From positions 81,435 to 145,434 of the forward strand of contig CABXYF010000001.1 in assembly GCA_902516435.1 (NCBI GenBank): 64,000 nt of DNA, written 5' to 3'. The notes beneath the pieces were generated by a model. It had not been told where the DNA came from. It ran no database searches and saw nothing but the letters and a program-made list of their open reading frames with translations. The translations under genes were made by a program, and so were the position numbers. This stretch comes from an uncultured Pelagibacteraceae bacterium (GTDB taxonomy: Bacteria > Pseudomonadota > Alphaproteobacteria > Pelagibacterales > Pelagibacteraceae). Of this stretch, positions 59,133 through 64,000 are shown piece by piece (positions within the stretch are counted from its first letter, which is position 1; every line of letters begins with the position of its first letter).

Positions 59133-60602
59133 CTAAGGAAGACAATCAAGATAAGTATCCAGATCCCATTGAGTTGTTGCACCTAAAAATCTTTCCCATT
59201 CATCATTTTTATACCAATGAAAAACTTTATACATTTCATCAGGCATAGCTGATTTAATAACCTCATCTTCTGCTAAACGATCAAGTGCTTGACCAAGACT
59301 TAAAGGTAATTTTTTAACTTGTTTGCCAGCCGCCTGAGCTTCGTACATACTTCTAGACTCTGGTTTACCTGGGTCAATATTATTTGAGATTCCATCGTCA
59401 AAACATTTTAATAATCCTGAACCCATTAAATATGGATTATGCATTGAGTCAACTGAACGATATTCAAATCTTCCAGGTGCTGATACTCTTAATCCACAAG
59501 TTCTATTCTGATATCCCCAATCAGCATAAACTGGTGCCCAAAAACCTGTATCCCATAACCTTCTATATGAGTTTACTGTAGAAGAACCAATTGCAGTCAA
59601 GGCTCCTAAATGTTTCATAACACCACCAATTGCTTTTAAGCCTACTTTTCCTGGTAGTTGAACATCTTTAGTGTCAGGCATGAATGTATTTTTTCCACCT
59701 TCAACATATGTAAATACTTCATCCATTGCAGGAAGAGATTTATGAGATAATTTATTAACTTTATCTTTTCCACCTGTCCATAAAGACATATTAGTATGAC
59801 AGCCACTTGCAGATACACCCATAAATGGTTTTGTCATAAAGCAAGCAATTAAATTAAATTCTCTAGCAACTTGAGCACAAATTTGTCTGTAAGTAGAAAG
59901 TCTGTCTGCATTTCTTAATACATCATCATACATCCAGTTTAATTCTAATTGTCCTGGTGCATCCTCATGGTCACCTTGAATCATATCTAGACCCATAGCT
60001 CTTGCATACTTCATAACCTGCATAAATACAGGTCTTAAAGATTCAAATTGGTCAATATGATAACAATATGGTTTAGAATAGCCTTTACCAGTTGCAGAGC
60101 CATCTTCATTTTTTGTTAACCACATCATTTCTGGTTCAGTTCCAACTCTTAACTGATATCCATGTTTTTTTTTAAATTCTTGAGCATGAATTCTTAAATT
60201 TCCTCGACAATCCGAAGTTAAATGAGCACCTGGATTTTCTCTTTCTTCTCTATTTCTAAAACAAGTTACAAATACTCTTGCTACTTTTTTATCCCAAGGT
60301 AGTTGACAAAATGTTTCTGGATCAGGAATACCAACAAGCTCTTTTGCTTCTGGTCCATAACCAATATAATTACCGTGACGGTCAGTAAATAAGTTAGCAG
60401 TTGCTCCATAAACTAATTGAAAACCTTTTTCACAAGTTCTTTCCCAATGGTCTGCAGGTATTCCTTTACCTACAACTCTTCCAGTAACAGATATAAATTG
60501 GAAATAAATGTAATCAATTTTAAGTTCATTGATTTTTGCTCTAACTTGCTTAACTAATTTAGCTCTACCTGGTTGGCTAACGTGTCTTTCTAGATCAGTC
60601 AT
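59133..60602 (-). CDS. glnT: Glutamine-synthetase-family enzyme, divergent GlnT type
   Basis: A 489-residue glutamine-synthetase-fold protein, about 48 residues longer than GmaS in this window and clearly different. It has RVGTEPEMMWLT near 150, QGDHEDAPGQLELNWMYDD near 213, SASGCHTNMSLW near 265, STVNSYRRLWDTGFWAP near 335 and APGRFEYRSVDS near 377, which are the glutamate, ATP and metal site motifs of the family. It lacks the N-terminal AGFAAWLDM-type blocks of GmaS. It would form a gamma-glutamyl amide from glutamate and ammonia or an amine; the amine is unknown. It heads the synthetase-glxBCD set and lies downstream of a SoxB-like flavoprotein gene. SD is AAGGGG. Confidence 0.82.
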   Translation of the reverse strand: MTDLERHVSQPGRAKLVKQVRAKINELKIDYIYFQFISVTGRVVGKGIPADHWERTCEKGFQLVYGATANLFTDRHGNYIGYGPEAKELVGIPDPETFCQLPWDKKVARVFVTCFRNREERENPGAHLTSDCRGNLRIHAQEFKKKHGYQLRVGTEPEMMWLTKNEDGSATGKGYSKPYCYHIDQFESLRPVFMQVMKYARAMGLDMIQGDHEDAPGQLELNWMYDDVLRNADRLSTYRQICAQVAREFNLIACFMTKPFMGVSASGCHTNMSLWTGGKDKVNKLSHKSLPAMDEVFTYVEGGKNTFMPDTKDVQLPGKVGLKAIGGVMKHLGALTAIGSSTVNSYRRLWDTGFWAPVYADWGYQNRTCGLRVSAPGRFEYRSVDSMHNPYLMGSGLLKCFDDGISNNIDPGKPESRSMYEAQAAGKQVKKLPLSLGQALDRLAEDEVIKSAMPDEMYKVFHWYKNDEWERFLGATTQWDLDTYLDCLP

Positions 60603-60620
60603 GTCTATACCCCTTAAAAT

Positions 60621-60649
60621 ATTATAATTAATCCAAACGTAGCTGAAAA
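60621..60649 (-). promoter_or_regulatory. Candidate promoter for the glnT-glxBCD set
   Basis: On the minus strand TTTTCA (60649-60644) and a perfect TATAAT (60626-60621) are separated by 17 bases. Transcription would begin near 60614, about 12 bases before the ATG at 60602, giving a very short leader that just includes the AAGGGG ribosome site. It lies in the 72-base gap after the SoxB-like gene. Pattern evidence only. Confidence 0.4.
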
Positions 60650-60674
60650 AATTATTAGTGTCTAGGCTTGAAGT

Positions 60675-62000
60675 TTAGCTCCAAGGAAACGGACTGTTCG
60701 AGGTAGGGTGAAGTTCACCTTTCTCGTATCGGTTGTATCTAAACGGTTTTAATAAATCACTTTCAGTACCCAGAATTTCTTTTGCAACTAGTTCACCTAC
60801 ACCAATCATTTTATAACCGTGATTAGCATCTGCTATCATATAAACATTTTCTAAAAATCTATCAAAGATTGGAAATGAGTCTGGTGTCATACATCCTAAT
60901 CCTCCCGATGGTCCTTTTCTATAAAGGTCTGATTTTCCCTCAAATCTTTTTTGACAATGAGCTAACGCAGAACACCACATATCATTAAATGCTTCTGTAG
61001 TTTGGTATTCTGGAGACTTGATACCATATGGATCAACATTCACTTGGTCAAAATGTTTATCAACTATATAAGGGGACGTTCCTCCTTGAACACCCAAGCC
61101 CTCGATGTCTGGTTTGTAATATATTCCCCAAATTTTATCGGTGATTAATTTTTTTGTAGTATCAGAGTATAAAGGGGCTGTAGAGTCTACATGGATTACC
61201 GGTGGTTGTTGGCCATTATTCATTTTTAAAAAGTCAGGCTCAACTCCGATTACACCTTCTTGAAGCATCCAATATTTCCACATTTCTGTTTGATGAAACT
61301 TACCATCTTTATCTTTAATGTTTGCAGTTTTTGGAAGTTCTAACATATTCCAAAAATCTCTAACCCACGGCCCAGCACCAACAACAACTTGTTCACATTC
61401 AATTGTGCCCTTGTTTGTTTCCACACCAGTTACAGCCTTACTATTACTTCCTCTTTTAAAACCAGTTACTTTAACTTCTTTAAATACGCTCACACCATTT
61501 GAAGTTGATTTTTTTTCCAATGCTTTTATTGAGTCCACATTAAATGCGTACCCACCTTTTTTTTCATGCAAAATAGATGTTATACCTTTTGCTTGCCAAT
61601 CATCGAACATATCTTTCATATAATTCGTACAATCTTTTTCACCCTCTATAAAATCTGACTCATAACCAATTGCTTTTTGCTGATCATAAATTGAAGATAC
61701 GTCTTCATGCATAACTTCAGGAGAAATTTGCAAATATCCTACGGCATTATATTTAAAAGCATCAGGATCACTTTCCCAAACAGAAACTGAATGTGCCATT
61801 AATTCTCTCATTGCTGGCTGAAAATAATTATTTCTTACTACTCCACAAGCAATTCCACTTGCACCTGCAGCAGTATCTTTTTTTTCTAGGACAACTATGT
61901 CTCCAGGATTTTTATAAGTCTCTGATAGTTTCCAAGCGGTACTTAAACCATGAATTCCACCACCGATAATTACTACTTTTGCTTTTGTTGGTAATGACAT
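60675..62000 (-). CDS. soxB: SoxB/MgdA-like FAD-dependent amine oxidoreductase
   Basis: A 441-residue DAO-family flavoprotein. The N-terminal Rossmann motif VVIIGGGIHGLSTAW near 9, VVLEKKDTAAGASGIACGVV near 36 (site near covalent FMN or FAD in relatives), VVVGAGPWVRDFW near 206, and the C-terminal GPSGGLGCMTPDSFPIFD then ANHGYKMIGVGELVA near 406 match the beta subunit of heterotetrameric sarcosine oxidase and MgdA of N-methylglutamate dehydrogenase. These oxidatively demethylate secondary or tertiary amines. The alpha, gamma and delta partners are not in the window; the nearby GcvT-domain fusion could supply folate chemistry. A 102-base gap precedes it. Confidence 0.82.
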   Translation of the reverse strand: MSLPTKAKVVIIGGGIHGLSTAWKLSETYKNPGDIVVLEKKDTAAGASGIACGVVRNNYFQPAMRELMAHSVSVWESDPDAFKYNAVGYLQISPEVMHEDVSSIYDQQKAIGYESDFIEGEKDCTNYMKDMFDDWQAKGITSILHEKKGGYAFNVDSIKALEKKSTSNGVSVFKEVKVTGFKRGSNSKAVTGVETNKGTIECEQVVVGAGPWVRDFWNMLELPKTANIKDKDGKFHQTEMWKYWMLQEGVIGVEPDFLKMNNGQQPPVIHVDSTAPLYSDTTKKLITDKIWGIYYKPDIEGLGVQGGTSPYIVDKHFDQVNVDPYGIKSPEYQTTEAFNDMWCSALAHCQKRFEGKSDLYRKGPSGGLGCMTPDSFPIFDRFLENVYMIADANHGYKMIGVGELVAKEILGTESDLLKPFRYNRYEKGELHPTSNSPFPWS

Positions 62001-62057
62001 TTTAAAACTTTATTTTTTACAAATCGTAATTAATATAATTATTTTTAGAACTAAAAA

Positions 62058-62076
62058 GTATATATAAAAAATATAC
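62058..62076. promoter_or_regulatory. AT-rich inverted repeat, possible operator
   Basis: GTATAT (62058-62063) and ATATAC (62071-62076) form an inverted repeat with a 7-base centre in the gap between the MarR-like gene and the SoxB-like gene. MarR proteins often bind short palindromes near their own gene. In such AT-rich DNA the repeat could be chance. Confidence 0.22.
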
Positions 62077-62102
62077 ACTTCAGACTTTATCTAAATTAAT
62101 GC

Positions 62103-62453
62103 TTAATAGCTTATATTTTTAAGGGTATTTAAGTATTCGTTAAATTCCTTAATAAAAGAGTCACTTGGCTTAATATTTTTTATTCTTTGGTCAGTCGAGG
62201 TTTTTTCTAAGTGGAAGAATCCCTTTTCACAAGCTTCAGTAATAATTAATGCTGATTTTGGTCTAGATGTTTTAAATAATTTTGTTTTAAGCTCTTCTAC
62301 GGATAATTTTTTATTCTCTTTATAAGCCGACATAACTAATAACATCATATGATAATGAGAAGGGGACTTTCTAAAAAAATAATTGCTAGAAGTGTGCGAC
62401 TGTTTCATTTGATCTTCCCAGAAATTTAATAGAGTTTTTTTATCTTTTGGCAT
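62103..62453 (-). CDS. MarR-like winged-helix protein
   Basis: A 116-residue protein. The second half reads like a winged-helix DNA-binding domain: SVEELKTKLF as helix 2, SRPKSALIITEACEKGFF as the recognition helix region, and the wing HLEKTSTDQRIKNIKPS, where D-Q-R-I-K-N-I resembles the DXRXXXV pattern of MarR proteins, followed by a terminal helix. It is shorter than a typical MarR (about 140). It starts 5 bases after the stop of the DUF1989-GcvT gene and precedes the SoxB-like gene by 102 bases, so it may regulate this amine cluster. No ligand can be inferred. Confidence 0.68.
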   Translation of the reverse strand: MPKDKKTLLNFWEDQMKQSHTSSNYFFRKSPSHYHMMLLVMSAYKENKKLSVEELKTKLFKTSRPKSALIITEACEKGFFHLEKTSTDQRIKNIKPSDSFIKEFNEYLNTLKNISY

Positions 62454-62458
62454 TTAAT

Positions 62459-64000
62459 TTATGATCTTACTTTAGACTTAGTCGGGTCATAAAAAGGAAA
62501 GCTAACTACTTTTGCACTTATTCGTTTTTGATGACCGTCAATTTTACCAATTTCAACCTCAGTTCCAATCTCTGAATACTGCATATCCATTCTACACAAT
62601 GCTATATTTTTATTTAAAGTTGAGGATAAGCATCCACTTGTAACCACACCAATTTGAGATCTTCCAATATGAACACAGTCACCATGACCAGCAATTTCTT
62701 TACCTGCTAATTCTAGCCCAACAAGTTTTTTTTGAGGGTTGCTTTTTCTTTTTATTAATTCTTCTTTACCAATAAAATCTTCTTCTTTTGTTTTCAATGG
62801 AACAGCAAAACTAATTCCTGCTTCAAAAGGATCTTGTTGACCATCAAACTCATTACCAAATAAAATTAATCCTGCTTCAATTCTAAGCTTGTCTAAAGCT
62901 CCAAATCCTGCAGGGATCAAACCATCTTCTTCTCCTGCTTCCATTAATTTATCCCAGACCTCAGGAGCATGTTTAGGGTGACACCAAATTTCATAACCTA
63001 ACTCACCGGTATAACCAGTTCTAGAAATAATCAATGGTATTCCTTGCAACTCTTCTATTCTACAAATGCTAAATCTAAACCAACCAAGTTCATCTATTGA
63101 AGGTTGGGTTGGAGGTGTAAAAATTATCTTTTTTAAAATTTTTCTACTTTTTGGACCTTGCAATGAAACGTTACTTATTTGGTCTGTTGAATTTTTTATA
63201 TTTGCATTGAAATTTTTCTTTTTTGCAATTTCTTTTAACCATTCACCCCCATATTCATCTCCACAAATCCATCTAAAACCAGTCTCACTTAATCTTAAAA
63301 GAGTACCATCATCAAACATCATTCCATTTTCGTAGCACATTGCAGAATATACAACTTGACCTACCGATAATTTTTTAATGTTTCTTGTAAGTGTATAATT
63401 TAATAATTCTTCTGCATCAGGGCCGATAATTTCAAATTTTCTTAATGAAGATAAATCAATTAAAACTGCATCATTTCTACAAGCGTTGTACTCATTAATA
63501 AGCCCATGTTTTGTGTAATCATTTGGAAGCCAAAAACCTCTAGCATCAATAAAATTTCTAGTTAGCTTTGATGTTCTTTCATAAAAGCCAGAGTTTCTTG
63601 TAAGTTTTTTTTCAGAGTCTGTTTTCATTCTAAATGCAAATGATTTGGTAAATTCTTTTTTTTTGTCATATGTTCTAACAAAAATATTAGTTGGATTCCA
63701 TGAATTACAAGGATCTATATCACTTGGACATGCTGTAGTTCCAATAGTTAAATCTTTTAAGGCTCTAAACATGACATAATCACCAGGACGCGAATATGAT
63801 TCATCTGAAATGACTGAGTTTAGTCCACCTTCAGAAGTATTAAAAAATAAATTAATTGCGTGCCAACCTTTTTGTTTTTGAAGACCATGCTTGGACATAC
63901 TTTCTGTGAGATTGTCAGAACAATTTGGATGACCGAAATACCCTGCATCTTCATAGTACTTCGAAGTACAGGCAAGATTAAAAGTATCATGTTTACCAAC
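62459..64000 (-). CDS. DUF1989-GcvT fusion protein, 5' end beyond right window edge
   Basis: A Met codon at 63898 is available as a start, but the frame stays open to the window edge, giving 513 visible residues. The upstream 34 codons encode HDTFNLACTSKYYEDAGYFG then HPNCSDNL, which is typical of DUF1989 (urea-carboxylase-associated) proteins, so the true start lies outside. DUF1989 continues through GDYVMFRALKDLTIGTTACPSDIDP and ends near visible residue 130. Then a GcvT fold follows: FEIIGPDAEELLNYTLTRNI, ISRTGYTGELGYEIWCHP, LDKLRIEAGLILFGNEFD and VTSGCLSSTLNKNIALCRMD. GcvT domains move one-carbon units to tetrahydrofolate; DUF1989 enzymes are poorly defined. Neighbouring MarR-like and SoxB-like genes suggest amine demethylation. 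Confidence 0.85.
   Translation of the reverse strand, partial: VGKHDTFNLACTSKYYEDAGYFGHPNCSDNLTESMSKHGLQKQKGWHAINLFFNTSEGGLNSVISDESYSRPGDYVMFRALKDLTIGTTACPSDIDPCNSWNPTNIFVRTYDKKKEFTKSFAFRMKTDSEKKLTRNSGFYERTSKLTRNFIDARGFWLPNDYTKHGLINEYNACRNDAVLIDLSSLRKFEIIGPDAEELLNYTLTRNIKKLSVGQVVYSAMCYENGMMFDDGTLLRLSETGFRWICGDEYGGEWLKEIAKKKNFNANIKNSTDQISNVSLQGPKSRKILKKIIFTPPTQPSIDELGWFRFSICRIEELQGIPLIISRTGYTGELGYEIWCHPKHAPEVWDKLMEAGEEDGLIPAGFGALDKLRIEAGLILFGNEFDGQQDPFEAGISFAVPLKTKEEDFIGKEELIKRKSNPQKKLVGLELAGKEIAGHGDCVHIGRSQIGVVTSGCLSSTLNKNIALCRMDMQYSEIGTEVEIGKIDGHQKRISAKVVSFPFYDPTKSKVRS

Noticed and set aside
1..64000. Recent horizontal transfer, prophage, insertion sequence or CRISPR array
   Set aside because: Base composition and codon use look uniform, and no transposase, integrase, phage gene, att repeat or regularly spaced repeats were seen.

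Overview
The window looks like a streamlined, AT-rich marine alphaproteobacterium, most likely Pelagibacterales (SAR11) or a close relative. The reasons are very low GC, gene spacing mostly from 4-base overlaps to a few tens of bases, no intergenic gap longer than 300 bases, no mobile elements, and a gene content dominated by osmolyte, methylated-amine and organic-acid catabolism with high-affinity ABC uptake. The taxonomic call is inference from content and base composition. No rRNA, tRNA, CRISPR or insertion sequence was found.

Layout. 1-6.9 kb (minus): an uncharacterised catabolic operon (alpha/beta hydrolase, AA_synth-family protein, TPP enzyme, luciferase-like flavin oxidoreductase), a 2-oxoglutarate dioxygenase with a DMT exporter, and a lone glycine-betaine-type ABC ATPase. 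7.0-17.1 kb: a gamma-butyrobetaine-type dioxygenase, a glycerophosphodiesterase, a 3-hydroxyisobutyrate-dehydrogenase-like enzyme, another DMT transporter, an EutA-like/DoeA-like pair from ectoine catabolism, and a polyamine-type ABC transporter. 17.1-26.3 kb: branched-chain aminotransferase, thiolase, a DmdA-type DMSP demethylase, a transthyretin-like protein, a TPP enzyme next to an FMN 2-hydroxyacid oxidase, peptidase E, a signal-less solute-binding-like protein and a second GcvT-family protein. 26.4-34.2 kb: a dipeptide-type ABC transporter with fused ATPases, then a bifunctional beta-oxidation enzyme. 34.1-48.1 kb: mostly envelope and housekeeping genes (membrane cyclophilin, secreted HEXXH protein, ureohydrolase, aldehyde dehydrogenase, M20 deacetylase, CsaA, LysE, aconitase, YfgM-like, BamB, cupin, ZapE, YjbQ, photolyase).

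48.1-64 kb (all minus) is the most distinctive region. Two paralogous sets of a glutamine-synthetase-like enzyme plus three glutamate-synthase-like subunits flank an ammonium transporter. The set at 49.2-53.5 kb reads as gmaS-mgsABC, the assimilatory half of the N-methylglutamate route for methylamine. The set at 55.9-60.6 kb is divergent, keeps Fe-S cysteines that the other has lost, and sits next to a SoxB-like flavoprotein, a MarR-like regulator and a DUF1989-GcvT fusion that runs off the right edge. No mgdABCD-type N-methylglutamate dehydrogenase is in the window. Together these genes suggest a nitrogen and one-carbon scavenging island for ammonium, methylamine and at least one further amine of unknown identity.

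Regulation. Three strong intrinsic terminators lie inside apparent transcription units: two just after solute-binding-protein genes and one after a small membrane gene next to amt. This suggests that differential expression is set by partial termination.
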